Origin: Ignavibacteria bacterium
Lineage (GTDB): Bacteria; Bacteroidota; Ignavibacteria; Kapaibacteriales; UBA4661
DNA length: 64,000 bases
Direction: 5' to 3'
Assembly: GCA_013298775.1 (NCBI GenBank)
Contig: JAAFIV010000003.1
Span: 62,001-126,000 of the forward strand
The notes under the pieces are model-generated. The model ran no database searches, was not told where the DNA came from, and saw only the letters and a program-made list of their open reading frames with translations. The translations under genes and the position numbers were made by a program. How positions within the stretch are numbered: the first letter of the stretch is position 1; each line of letters begins with the position of its first letter. This document shows, piece by piece, positions 27,821-36,420 of this stretch.

Positions 27821-27822
27821 TT

Positions 27823-27996
27823 CTAAGCAGAAACAGCGATTGCCTCATCCGGCTCAAGGTATGATTCAATCGCCTCGCAGATGTTTTGCAATGCCTCTTC
27901 CCGCGTTTTTCCTTGCGACCAGCAACTTTTCAGTGCAGGTGCGTGGGCAACGAAGAAACCGTCATCGCCGCGTTCCAGTACGATTTGGATATTCAT
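27823..27996 (-). CDS. HicB-family antitoxin-like protein (orphan)
   Basis: 57 residues beginning MNIQIVLERGDDGFFVAHAP at 27996. This is the HicB/UPF0150 partial RNase H-like fold: edge strand, GFFVAHAPALKSCWSQGKT, then the helix REEALQNICEAIESYLE. There is no C-terminal DNA-binding domain and no HicA mRNA interferase gene on either side, so it is an orphan of the short class often found alone. It lies opposite the exporter genes, between a repeat and the permease leader. A function as antitoxin cannot be claimed. Confidence 0.75.
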   Translation of the reverse strand: MNIQIVLERGDDGFFVAHAPALKSCWSQGKTREEALQNICEAIESYLEPDEAIAVSA

Positions 27997-28078
27997 AATA
28001 AAAGCAGAATTGGTGAAACAGCATTGTGCGTGTATTCTGAAAATTGCAAAAAAAATCGCCCTTCTGCAAGGACAAACC

Positions 28079-28134
28079 AAGTAACCAAGCCCCAAGTAAC
28101 CAAGCCCCAAGCAACCAAGACCCAAGCAATCACC
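28079..28134. repeat. 15-bp tandem repeat directly before permease start
   Basis: Units AAGTAACCAAGCCCC at 28079, 28094 and (two changes) 28109, and an 11-bp partial unit that ends at the base before the ATG. It takes up the ribosome-binding region, so copy number could change translation. Confidence 0.85.
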
Positions 28135-29388
28135 ATGAATCTCCATTTTTCCATCGCAACGACGCATCTTCTCTCGAAGAAGAAGCAAACGATTACCGCC
28201 ATGCTCGGCGTTACCTTCGGTATCGGGATGTTTATCCTGATGATTGGCGTAATTACGGGCGTGAACGGGTATCTGACCGAGTCCATGCTCGAATCCACCG
28301 CGCACGTGCGGATGTTCAATGATTTAGCGTCGTCCAATCGCAAATCTATTGTCGAGGAAACGCTCTCCAGCCCGCACGAAATCGGGACAATTCAGCATCA
28401 GAAGCCGAAAAACATCAAGCTCAGTATCCACAACGGAATGCAGATTGTGAGCGATTTGAAAAACAATCCGAATGTGCTGGGAGTCTCGCCACAAGTGAGT
28501 TCGCAGGTGTTTTACAATTATGGTCCGGTGCAGTTGAACGGGCAGATTGCGGGCGTGAACATCACGGACGAAGATAGACTCTTCGATGTAGCAGGAAAAA
28601 TCAAGGACGGGCGCATGGAAAGCCTCTTGTCGGCGGGTAATGGCTTGATAATGGGGGCGGGTTTGGCGAAAAAATTGAACGCAAAAGTGGGCGACCGCGT
28701 GATGATTACCACACCGCTCGGAGGCTCATTAACACTGAAGATTGTGGCAACGTTTGCCACGGGAAATGGCATGGTAGATAATATCAAAAGCTACGCCAGT
28801 CTCAGCACGGTGCAGAAGATTTTGCAACGCGACCCAGGCTATATCACGACAATCAGCGTGAACCTCAAAAACATGAACGATGCGAAGCTCCTCGCTCCCG
28901 AATTGCACGCCAAATATGGCGTAGAATCTGAGGATTGGGAAACAGCAAACGCGGTCATTTTGCAAAGTTTTGTGATTCGTAACATCATGACCTACGTGGT
29001 CGTAATAACGTTGCTTGTCGTGGCAGGCTTCGGCATTTACAACATTATGAGCATGACCATCAACGACAAAATGAAGGACATTGCGATAATGAAAGCAACG
29101 GGCTTCACGGCGCGAGATATTGTGCTGGTCTTCATGCTGCAAGCCGTGATTGTGGGCTTTGGTGGGGCGAGTTTGGGTTTGGTCATCGGCGGTGCGCTTG
29201 CGTACTGGGTTTCGACCATTCCCTTTGATTTTGGCGAATTTGCTTCCATGACGCATTTCCCCGTGAACTTCGACCCGATGCACTATGTGTTTGGTCTGCT
29301 CTTCGGTATCGGTTCGACGTGTTTGGCGGGCTTTCTGCCGTCGCGGAAGGCTGGGAAGATAGACCCGGTGCAGATTATACGTGGATAG
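28135..29388 (+). CDS. FtsX/MacB-type ABC exporter permease (DevC-like)
   Basis: 417 residues from ATG 28135; a longer open frame back to 27886 runs through the tandem repeat and is not credible. Layout: membrane segment 1 (about 20-42, AMLGVTFGIGMFILMIGVITG), a ~230-residue periplasmic domain, then three membrane segments with the MacB_PCD/FtsX pattern (IMTYVVVITLLVVAGFGIYNIMSM, then DKMKDIAIMKATGFTARDI). Ends PSRKAGKIDPVQIIRG, typical of the family. It works with the adaptor at 24593 and ATPase at 30282 to export a lipid, peptide or glycolipid. Confidence 0.93.
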   Translation: MNLHFSIATTHLLSKKKQTITAMLGVTFGIGMFILMIGVITGVNGYLTESMLESTAHVRMFNDLASSNRKSIVEETLSSPHEIGTIQHQKPKNIKLSIHNGMQIVSDLKNNPNVLGVSPQVSSQVFYNYGPVQLNGQIAGVNITDEDRLFDVAGKIKDGRMESLLSAGNGLIMGAGLAKKLNAKVGDRVMITTPLGGSLTLKIVATFATGNGMVDNIKSYASLSTVQKILQRDPGYITTISVNLKNMNDAKLLAPELHAKYGVESEDWETANAVILQSFVIRNIMTYVVVITLLVVAGFGIYNIMSMTINDKMKDIAIMKATGFTARDIVLVFMLQAVIVGFGGASLGLVIGGALAYWVSTIPFDFGEFASMTHFPVNFDPMHYVFGLLFGIGSTCLAGFLPSRKAGKIDPVQIIRG

Positions 29389-29406
29389 AATCACGCATTT
29401 CTGTCA

Positions 29407-29556
29407 TGCCGACGTAGGTCGGCAACCATATCACACGAAGGCACAGGTATTATTTCAAATTGAGCTTCCGCAAACTGCTCAATTTCTGTCATTCCGACGT
29501 ATGTCGGAATCTATCGGAAACGTGTACACGGTATGGATACCGACCTGCGTCGGTAT
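29407..29556. repeat. family D palindromes (copies D1, D2)
   Basis: Three short perfect palindromes: TGCCGACGTAGGTCGGCA (29407-29424), ATTCCGACGTATGTCGGAAT (29491-29510) and ATACCGACCTGCGTCGGTAT (29537-29556). The last two are linked by CTATCGGAAACGTGTACACG, the inverse of the spacer in the 29961 array. Confidence 0.85.
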
Positions 29557-29611
29557 GACTGATGCCAGTTACGAAAGCCCCCTAAAAATGAATACATCTA
29601 TAGTTTACACA

Positions 29612-29920
29612 ATGAAAATGTATTACGTCTATATCCTTGCCAGTGCGAAGTATGGTACCTTGTACATCGGCTCAACAAGCAATCTTTCCAAAAGAATGTA
29701 TGAGCATAGCAATTCCCTTTTTGAGGGATTCACGCAGAAATATTCTGTCCACGACCTTGTTTGGTATGAATCTACAAGCGACGCAAGTGCAATAGTTACG
29801 AGAGAGCGGCAAATGAAAGAGTGGAAGCGGGCTTGGAAGATAAATCTTATCAATGACCATAATCCAGAATGGCAAAATCTGTATCAAAATGGAGAAATTC
29901 TGCCATTACCGATTCCATAA
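29612..29920 (+). CDS. GIY-YIG domain endonuclease-like protein
   Basis: 102 residues starting MKMYYVYILASAKYGTLYIG at 29612. It is a single GIY-YIG domain of the UPF0213/YhbQ type: YYVYILAS, GTLYIGSTSNLSKRMYEHSN (catalytic Tyr and Arg), FTQKYSVHDLVWYE and RERQMKEWKRAWKINLI. Family members are DNA-cutting or DNA-repair-linked, mostly uncharacterised. It sits between family D palindromes on both sides and between two exporter genes, which suggests a later arrival. Whether it acts on those repeats is unknown. Confidence 0.9.
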   Translation: MKMYYVYILASAKYGTLYIGSTSNLSKRMYEHSNSLFEGFTQKYSVHDLVWYESTSDASAIVTRERQMKEWKRAWKINLINDHNPEWQNLYQNGEILPLPIP

Positions 29921-29960
29921 AAATATCCACGAAACGATTCGCACAAAACATTAGCCTGTC

Positions 29961-30240
29961 ATACCGACGCAGGTCAGTATTGATGACACATATACGTTTC
30001 CGATAGATGCCGACCTACGTCGGCATGACAGCAATCTGGCTCGTGTGCGAAAGCCGACACTTGTTATACCGACGCAGGTCGGTATCAGTGACGCATACAC
30101 GTTTCCGATAGATGCCGACCTGTGTCGGCATGACAGCAATCTGGCTCGTGTGCGAAAGCCGACGCTTGTTATACCGACGCAGGTCGGTATCAATGACGCA
30201 TACACGTTTCCGATAGATGCCGACCTGTGTCGGCATGACA
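29961..30240. repeat. family D tandem array, 105-bp period (D3)
   Basis: Two full units and a partial (29961, 30066, 30171). Each unit has a 20-bp palindrome ATACCGACGCAGGTCGGTAT, a ~27-bp spacer, the palindrome TGCCGACCTGTGTCGGCA, then a 38-bp linker (GCAATCTGGCTCGTGTGCGA...). Units are more than 95% alike. This fills nearly all of the 361-bp gap before the ATPase gene. Confidence 0.92.
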
Positions 30241-30281
30241 AGTCGATTTCAATCAAAAATTTATCCGAGAAGCATATCATT

Positions 30282-30968
30282 ATGAATACCCCCGTCCTCC
30301 AAACCCAAGGAATCATCAAGTATTTCCACGAACCTGAAACCTTCGCCGTTCTCAAGAACGTAAGTTTTGACGTGCAGAAGGGCGAATTTGTGAGTATTGT
30401 CGGCAAATCCGGCTGTGGTAAATCCACGTTGTTGTACGTGCTTTCGACAATGGATACCGACTTCGAGGGCGCATTGACCCTGAATGGAACGCCTATTCAC
30501 GGAAAAACGCAGGACGAATTAGCAAAATTTCGCGGTGAACACATCGGCTTTGTGTTTCAGTTTCACTATCTTTTGCCCGAATTTACGTGCATAGAAAATG
30601 TGATGATTCCGGCACTAAAGCTCGGCAAATACAGCCGCGAAGAGGTGAGGGAACGCGCCGTAGAAAAATTGCGTCTTCTGGGTGTAGCGGAGCAAGCAGA
30701 AAAGCGAGCATCCAAACTCTCTGGCGGACAGCAACAGCGCGTGGCAATAGCCCGTGCGCTTATCAACGACCCCACGATTATCATGGGTGACGAACCAACG
30801 GGAAACCTTGATTCCACCAATACTCGCGTGGTGTTTGATATTTTGAAAGACCTTAGCCGCACATTTCACCAAACCATTATCACCGTTACGCACGACCAAG
30901 AATTTGCGGCATTGACCGACCGAATAATTGAGATGCAGGATGGTCAGATTATTTCGCATGGGAATTAG
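30282..30968 (+). CDS. ABC exporter ATPase (DevA/MacB/LolD type)
   Basis: 228 residues from ATG 30282; the open frame extends upstream through the repeat array, but that is an artefact. All ATPase motifs are present: Walker [11 protein letters not shown] loop [10 protein letters not shown], signature [15 protein letters not shown], Walker B IIMGDEP, and the switch His in VTHD. The phenotype (short, LolD-like) fits the permease at 28135. Its stop is only 7 bp from the stop of the converging fic gene. Confidence 0.95.
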   Translation: MNTPVLQTQGIIKYFHEPETFAVLKNVSFDVQKGEFVSIVGKSGCGKSTLLYVLSTMDTDFEGALTLNGTPIHGKTQDELAKFRGEHIGFVFQFHYLLPEFTCIENVMIPALKLGKYSREEVRERAVEKLRLLGVAEQAEKRASKLSGGQQQRVAIARALINDPTIIMGDEPTGNLDSTNTRVVFDILKDLSRTFHQTIITVTHDQEFAALTDRIIEMQDGQIISHGN

Positions 30969-30975
30969 GCAAAGG

Positions 30976-32142
30976 CTAGTCTTTAATGGGCAAGAAGCCC
31001 TTTTTGTCCAACGCGTGGATGATGCCGCGTAGGAGGAAGTTATTGTCGAAGCGAATCACATATTTGCGAGCATTCTCTTTTTCTGGTTGGAGCATTTGAT
31101 TATCCAGCAGTTTTCGTATGTGCCGTGATATTTCCGACGGTGATTTATCGGGCAAAATATCCTGTACATCCGATGCTTGAATCACTTGGCGTTCTACAGC
31201 GCGGCGGAGCATTTTTGCTTCTACATCCGTGATGTATTGCCGCTCAAGGGAATAATGCACGGCGGGCAAAAGCACTTCTTTCCGAAGATAATCGTAACTC
31301 ATCAGCTTATCAATTTTTTCAATCTCATTCTTTAAGCCTGAAAGAACGTACTCACACCAGAGAAGAATGCCCTTGTCCGTGCCTGTATCTGCCTGTGAAA
31401 GATAGGTGTAGTAGTCAGAACGATTGCTGCAAAAAATGGCAGTGGGATTGATAATGCGCCCAATATTGACGTTGAAGCCTGTTTTTATCAGCATTGCGTA
31501 GGTGAAAAGCCGTACCGTGCGCCCATTACCGTTACCAAAAGGATGTATCCATACAAAGCGATGATGTGCGATGGCGGCTTTCAAAAGGTCGTATTTAGGA
31601 CTTTCCGTGCGATTCACAAAATCGAAAAGCATTGTCATGTATGGCTCAACCTGCGTCCATTCTGGTGGTGTGTGGTCGGCTTTGTGAATAGCTAAATTTA
31701 CGGCGCGATAGATTCCAGGCGAGCGGTCTCCTTCGCCGTCTGGCGGAGGCAATAAATGTTCAACAATCATTTTGTGCATTTCGCTGACAAATGCCCTATT
31801 TATCGGCTGTTCGGCAATGTTTTCTTCAATAAAAGTCATTGCTTGTTCGATATTCACAATCTCGCGGATGTTTTGCGGCAAGTCTCCGCTCACGGCTTCA
31901 GGATTGGTGCGCGTCATCTTTGTTTCGATGTACTCCGCAATCGTCGTGTTATTCCCCTCAATTCGTGCAGAACCAATACTTTCAAGTGTATGAAATATCT
32001 TCTTGAGCTGAAAAAAAACAAGTGGATGCGTTGTGCCGCTCAATGTTTTTTTTCGCAGATAATCAAGCTCAATGATTAAATCGGTCAAGGAAGAATTGAA
32101 CGATGGTTCAATCAAACGTAAATCATGGTGAGTAAATGCCAT
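30976..32142 (-). CDS. Fic-domain AMP-transferase, class II, with winged-helix tail
   Basis: 388 residues. The N-terminal inhibitory helix motif SARIEGN (58-64) places it in class II, where the Glu blocks ATP binding. The Fic motif is HPFGNGNGRTVR at 200-211; the acidic residue that usually precedes GNGR and binds Mg is Asn here. A C-terminal helix-turn-helix-like region (ASDVQDILPDKSPSEISRHIRKLLDNQML) follows, as in many DNA-binding Fic proteins. Such enzymes transfer AMP to proteins and autoregulate. The target is unknown; no antitoxin gene is adjacent. Confidence 0.92.
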   Translation of the reverse strand: MAFTHHDLRLIEPSFNSSLTDLIIELDYLRKKTLSGTTHPLVFFQLKKIFHTLESIGSARIEGNNTTIAEYIETKMTRTNPEAVSGDLPQNIREIVNIEQAMTFIEENIAEQPINRAFVSEMHKMIVEHLLPPPDGEGDRSPGIYRAVNLAIHKADHTPPEWTQVEPYMTMLFDFVNRTESPKYDLLKAAIAHHRFVWIHPFGNGNGRTVRLFTYAMLIKTGFNVNIGRIINPTAIFCSNRSDYYTYLSQADTGTDKGILLWCEYVLSGLKNEIEKIDKLMSYDYLRKEVLLPAVHYSLERQYITDVEAKMLRRAVERQVIQASDVQDILPDKSPSEISRHIRKLLDNQMLQPEKENARKYVIRFDNNFLLRGIIHALDKKGFLPIKD

Positions 32143-32382
32143 AACCTGAAAAACTTAAAAAGGACACCAAAGAATTCCATAAGAAATTCATGTAAAATAT
32201 GGATGCAAAACGTGTCCATAAAACATGGAGAAGAACTACATAGATAATTTGCAACATTTTACAAAATCATACAAAAAAGTATTTATTGACAACGCTTTAC
32301 AAAAACCAAACAAAGCTCAATATTTGACAAGTACCGTTTTCAACATTTGCGCTTTCCACCATGACAACCTGCATTCCCACAC

Positions 32383-33444
32383 CTACTTTCTCGCTCCCGC
32401 AATCAACTTAAAAATTTCAGGGTCTTCTTGTCCCAAACGCCATGCGCAGATGCCGCGCAGATTGTACTTCTTTGCCAGTTCCAATCGAGCTTGGAAAGAT
32501 TTTGCATTTTCAAAAAACATATATTCGTAGAGCGTATCGCGCTCGAACATCGTGAAATGCACCTTGTCGCGCTCGTACCATTGCAGTGTGCCGCCGTTTG
32601 CTTCCATGATAGCAAGCGCGTCGGGATAAGTGAGGGAACGCCCCGCCGACGAGATTTGCTGCGGGTTTTGAAAAGTTTGCTGCCAATAATACGAGTATAA
32701 CGCCAAGCCAAGCGAGATTTTCTCACGCGGAACCTGCTGCAAAATGTATTTCAAACACGCTTCCACCCACGTAAACCCTGCCGTTGGACCAGGCGTGGTG
32801 CGGCGTGTGTGCTGGTCGTAGCTCATAAAGGAGACAAAATCCGCAATTTGCCCAAGAGCTTTGTAGTCGTAGCCGCCGCGCCAATACTCGTACATATACT
32901 TTTGGTAATCGCCCGCACCAGAAAATTCGCTGGAACGCGGCACAACGGCAATGCTGATGCCGTAGCCGTATTTCCGTAAGCTGTCCGCCGCTTTCTTGAA
33001 AAAGCCTGTAAACAAGTCGCGGTCGGCGATGTGGATGTTTTCAAAATCGAACTGAATGCCGTGCAGAGCGTTCACGCGGCATACGTCCAGCATACCAGCA
33101 ACGGCGCGGTCTTGCGCTGATTGCGAGAGCAACAGTTTGTGCAAGGTTTCCTGATTAAATCCGGGATTGACAATAAGCGCAATTACCTTAATTTTTTTCT
33201 TTGCCGCAAGCACCAACACCCGCTTATCTACTGCGCCCCAGACGATACCGTTTTCATCCACCTTCAAACATTGCGGTCCAATCATGTCGATATTATCGGC
33301 ATTGCGCTCGAAACTTCGGTAGGAATCTTCGGAGTCAATCATGTAGAAAATACGCTCCATGACGCTTGATTGCTGGGCAAGAGCAATATTGTTGCTGCTT
33401 ACAAAACCTGCAGCAATCAAACAGAAGAACAAAATGCAGCGCAT
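32383..33444 (-). CDS. secreted GH18-like glycosidase
   Basis: 353 residues from ATG 33444, which gives a clear signal peptide (CILFFCLIAAGFVSSNNIALAQQ). The GH18 barrel is seen in NALHGIQFDFENIH (strand 4, catalytic Glu in the DFE part of DxxDxDxE), SIAVVPRSSEF, DFVSFMSYDQHTR (Met-Tyr-Asp motif) and KISLGLALYSYYW, ending in GICAWRLGQEDPEIF. It resembles the YaaH/spore-lytic side of the family, which acts on N-acetylglucosamine linkages in peptidoglycan or chitin. The first Asp residues of the motif are replaced (HGIQ), so activity should be tested. Confidence 0.88.
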   Translation of the reverse strand: MRCILFFCLIAAGFVSSNNIALAQQSSVMERIFYMIDSEDSYRSFERNADNIDMIGPQCLKVDENGIVWGAVDKRVLVLAAKKKIKVIALIVNPGFNQETLHKLLLSQSAQDRAVAGMLDVCRVNALHGIQFDFENIHIADRDLFTGFFKKAADSLRKYGYGISIAVVPRSSEFSGAGDYQKYMYEYWRGGYDYKALGQIADFVSFMSYDQHTRRTTPGPTAGFTWVEACLKYILQQVPREKISLGLALYSYYWQQTFQNPQQISSAGRSLTYPDALAIMEANGGTLQWYERDKVHFTMFERDTLYEYMFFENAKSFQARLELAKKYNLRGICAWRLGQEDPEIFKLIAGARK

Positions 33445-33488
33445 AGTCAGTTTCAAAAAAGTGAGGAAGAATAAGTGTTCATAATGAT

Positions 33489-33615
33489 GTGAGGCTCTCA
33501 CTTCGTAGTGAGGGTCTCACTTTGCACGGGAAAACAAGAGCTTTGCTACGCGAAAAGACAAGCCCCTAACTGCGCGTGGAAAGTGAGACCCTCGCTTGAG
33601 AAGCGAGAGCCTCAC
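33489..33615. repeat. family B palindromic pair (copy B3)
   Basis: Near-palindromes at 33489-33520 and 33583-33615 in opposite sense, 62 bp apart. The second has GCGAG for GTGAG in its inner stem on both sides, a compensated change. Confidence 0.85.
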
Positions 33616-33629
33616 AAAGACAAAGAGGT

Positions 33630-34253
33630 TTACAAGCTCTTTGCGTCGTACTCCATATACTCCGCCGTCGCACGAGCTTTATCGCGCCCTAAGAGCTTGC
33701 CGACAAGGTAGAGCGACATATCAATTCCTGCCGAAATACCACCCGCCGTGATAATTTTTCCTGTATCCACAAAGCGTGTTTCCCGCCAATCGCCGTCGGC
33801 ACGCCATTCTACCTGCGGCGCGAGTTCGCGGACGTTCTCCAGTGCCTCGTGGTGCGTGGTTGCGGGCAAACCGTTCAGCAAACCCGCTTTGGCGAGAATC
33901 CGTGCGCCTGTGCAGACCGACAGCACGTACTCGGCTTCCACTGCCATTTTCTGCACCCACTGAATGACGCGCTCGTCCTGCATGGCTTGTTTCGAGCCAA
34001 TTCCGCCTGGAATCACGACAATTTCTGCCGTTGGATTACTATTCAAGGCGTGTTCGGGATTCAGCGACAAGCCATTTTTTGCCACCACCACGCGCTTTTC
34101 TGGCGCGACCGTCATCACGCGAAACGGCTTGTATTCATTGAGTTCGGAGGCAACGGAGAAGACTTCAAAGGGTCCAGCGAAGTCCAGCACTTCTACGTCG
34201 TCGAAGAGTAAAATAGCAACGTTGCGTAAAATCATTTTATTTTTTGCTTCCAT
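33630..34253 (-). CDS. DJ-1/PfpI family protein (InhA-like)
   Basis: 207 residues. The nucleophile elbow Cys is in YVLSVCTGARILAKAGLL, with the early Glu in VLDFAGPFEVF and VIPGGIGSKQA loop typical of the isonitrile hydratase/AraC-linked branch of the DJ-1/PfpI superfamily. Members of this branch hydrate isonitriles or act as glyoxalase-like detoxifiers; the substrate here is unknown. The ATG at 34235 (MILRNVAILLF) is an equally good start. The AraC DNA-binding domain seen in some relatives is missing. Confidence 0.88.
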   Translation of the reverse strand: MEAKNKMILRNVAILLFDDVEVLDFAGPFEVFSVASELNEYKPFRVMTVAPEKRVVVAKNGLSLNPEHALNSNPTAEIVVIPGGIGSKQAMQDERVIQWVQKMAVEAEYVLSVCTGARILAKAGLLNGLPATTHHEALENVRELAPQVEWRADGDWRETRFVDTGKIITAGGISAGIDMSLYLVGKLLGRDKARATAEYMEYDAKSL

Positions 34254-34296
34254 AATTTTTGAGAAATGAAGAGTACAAACTCACCTTGTGCATCAG

Positions 34297-34400
34297 CCCC
34301 TCACCCCAACCCCTCTCCCAGAGGTAGAGGGGCAAGATGTAGAGCCAGTTTCTTCACCCTCGCCCTCTGGGAGAGGGTCGCTCGCAGAGCGGGGTGAGGG
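34297..34400. repeat. family C palindromic element with extra hairpin (copy C2)
   Basis: Two main hairpins (CCCCTCTCCCAGAGGTAGAG and CCCTCGCCCTCTGGGAGAGGG type) with CCCCTCACCCC/GGGGTGAGGG ends. Between the right hairpin and the end an additional small hairpin CGCTCGCAGAGCG is inserted. Confidence 0.88.
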
Positions 34401-34425
34401 AAATACGTGCGATGCGTAAGATGAA

Positions 34426-36243
34426 TTACAAATTTTTTAACCACGCTTCGCGCAGCATCACTTGTCTGCGATACGCATTCGGACTCACCTCGAAAACATA
34501 TTGCTGCTCTTTTTGCTGCGAGAGAATTGGCACCGAAAGTTCTACTTCGTTGCCGTCGCGGAAGACCGTAAGCGTGTAAGTGCTGCCCGCCGCCATTTTG
34601 CTGACCATTGCCAGAAAAGCTCGTGATTCTTTGCTTGTGAGGCGTTGTCTGTTTACTGCCAAAATAACATCACCAAAGCGCAAACCAGTGTTGGCGAGGT
34701 TTTCACGGAAATCATAGACAACTAATCCCGCATTCTCCGCACGTGTTCGTATGCCAATATCCGCTGAAAGCGTGTCGGAGAGCCGCTTTTCGTGGTAATT
34801 GATGCCAATTTTCGCGTAGTAATCTTTGAGTGGCAAAGGCGTTGCTTTTTTGATGTAGAGTTCGATAAAATCAGCAATTTCGGGATAGGTGAGTTTCACC
34901 ACTGTTTGGAAAAACTCTTTTTCAGAAAAGGATTTATTCGGACCGTAGAGCGTTGCAAGCTGTCGTACAAGCTCGCGCAAGCCGCGCTTGCCGTCGGACA
35001 ATTCCAAGAGGCGAATATCCAGCAAACCCGCCACGAGTGCGCCGCGATAGTAAATGTTGGAATACTGCTTTTGTCCTGAGTCGGAAAAGCAGGTCAAACT
35101 GAGCTTGCTGAGGCTATATTCTTTGTCGAAATAGGAATTGTCCACCAGAACTTTATTGGAAAGGTCGGCGCAATATTGGGGCAAGGATTTGAGTCCGCCG
35201 CGCAGTTGCATGGCGTGGGAAGCCCATTCCGTCGTGCCTTCGTAGAGCCAGAGATGCTCGGATGCGGTTGGTTTGACGAAGTTAAATTTTTCAATGAGTT
35301 CGCTGTGAATGTTAAGCGGCGTAACGATGTGAAAAAACTCGTGCGCGGCAATATCCGTGATGTATTGCCCATATTCCTCCGAATACGGACGCTCCTCCAA
35401 GACATAGCCCGAACTGTATGAATGCTCCCACGCGCCCGCACTCACATCTTCCAAGTGAAATAAAAACGCATAGCGTTTCACGGGCAATTCCACGAGAAAT
35501 TCTCCTGCTGCGGTCAGCATTTTGCTCATCGCGCCCAACAACTGCTCGGACTTGATTGCGCCCGACACCGAGTACGTGTAAATTTCAATTTGCGCACCAC
35601 GCACCGTCGTTGCAGCTTTGGTGATATTTCCCAGCAAAATGGGCGAATCTACGGCGAAATCGTAGTTCTTTGCAAAAAATGCACCCGCGCTATCTTGCTC
35701 AAGCGGCGTACCAATGCTCCATTCTTTCGGATGCTGAAACAAGAGCCGAAGCGGTCTGGACTGCATTCCCGTCGGAAAACCGATAGCAGTGTGCGGATTA
35801 AAAAGCGCGTGGTCGTTTTCAAGCGACGAGCCGCACATACGATAGATTTCATCCCGCGTGACGGGCGTATCGAAGGTTTCTGCAATGGCATAGCGAATTT
35901 CCGCAACCTTCTCTGGCTTGGAAATACGCCATTGGTTGGTGGAAATTTGCTTGGTGGGAATTTCTTTTCCGCTTTGGTCAAGAGCTTGAAATTTCCGTAC
36001 AAATCGTCCAATATCCATGACTTGATACGTGCCGGGAGCCGTCGCCGCGAACTGATACACAGCGTTTTCCGCTTTCAAATCCCGCACGGTAAGGCGCACT
36101 TTGAAGGTATCATCCGAGCGGTCGTTCAGATTGATTTCATACAAAAGTGGCTCAGGTTTATTCACCAAAGCGAGCAATGATGCGGTATTGAAAACAGTGC
36201 AATACAACACAACAAACAATAAAAAACAACGACGAACATTCAT
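34426..36243 (-). CDS. M61 family aminopeptidase with C-terminal PDZ domain
   Basis: 605 residues from ATG 36243, which gives a signal peptide (RCFLLFVVLYCTVFNTASLLA). A beta-rich N-terminal domain precedes the catalytic domain with HEFFH at 301-305 and the third zinc ligand Glu335 in YEGTTEW, the M61 glycyl-aminopeptidase pattern. A PDZ domain (LRFGDVILAVNRQRLTS) lies at about 515-600. The enzyme should trim N-terminal residues of peptides in the periplasm. It diverges from dnaX across the nested palindrome at 36421. Confidence 0.92.
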   Translation of the reverse strand: MNVRRCFLLFVVLYCTVFNTASLLALVNKPEPLLYEINLNDRSDDTFKVRLTVRDLKAENAVYQFAATAPGTYQVMDIGRFVRKFQALDQSGKEIPTKQISTNQWRISKPEKVAEIRYAIAETFDTPVTRDEIYRMCGSSLENDHALFNPHTAIGFPTGMQSRPLRLLFQHPKEWSIGTPLEQDSAGAFFAKNYDFAVDSPILLGNITKAATTVRGAQIEIYTYSVSGAIKSEQLLGAMSKMLTAAGEFLVELPVKRYAFLFHLEDVSAGAWEHSYSSGYVLEERPYSEEYGQYITDIAAHEFFHIVTPLNIHSELIEKFNFVKPTASEHLWLYEGTTEWASHAMQLRGGLKSLPQYCADLSNKVLVDNSYFDKEYSLSKLSLTCFSDSGQKQYSNIYYRGALVAGLLDIRLLELSDGKRGLRELVRQLATLYGPNKSFSEKEFFQTVVKLTYPEIADFIELYIKKATPLPLKDYYAKIGINYHEKRLSDTLSADIGIRTRAENAGLVVYDFRENLANTGLRFGDVILAVNRQRLTSKESRAFLAMVSKMAAGSTYTLTVFRDGNEVELSVPILSQQKEQQYVFEVSPNAYRRQVMLREAWLKNL

Positions 36244-36420
36244 GGAGAGCGCGAAAATACTGGTGAGGAAAGGGAATTGCGGTGCTGTGCGGGCGAGTGC
36301 TTGCACAAGTACCATCTGCAATATAGCATTTGCACTCAGCATTCTCGCCCTTTTTTCCATGTTCTGCGCGGAAAATTCTGTATTTTGCGGCGCATTTTTT
36401 ACTGGGAATTATTGATAACT

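Noticed and set aside
27624-27822. hicA partner gene next to hicB
   Set aside because: The space holds a repeat and no frame encoding the double-stranded RNA-binding-like HicA fold; the opposite side is the permease gene.
27997-28305. Longer form of the HicB-like protein
   Set aside because: The extension is antisense to the permease gene and its leader; the HicB fold begins at MNIQIVL.
29961-30240. CRISPR array
   Set aside because: The spacers are identical between units, and the repeats are paired palindromes of two different sequences; there are no cas genes.
30045-30281. N-terminal extension of the ABC ATPase through the family D array
   Set aside because: The frame happens to be open because the 105-bp unit is a multiple of three; the protein then repeats RKPTLVIPTQVGI blocks. 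The ATG at 30282 gives the normal ATPase N-terminus.
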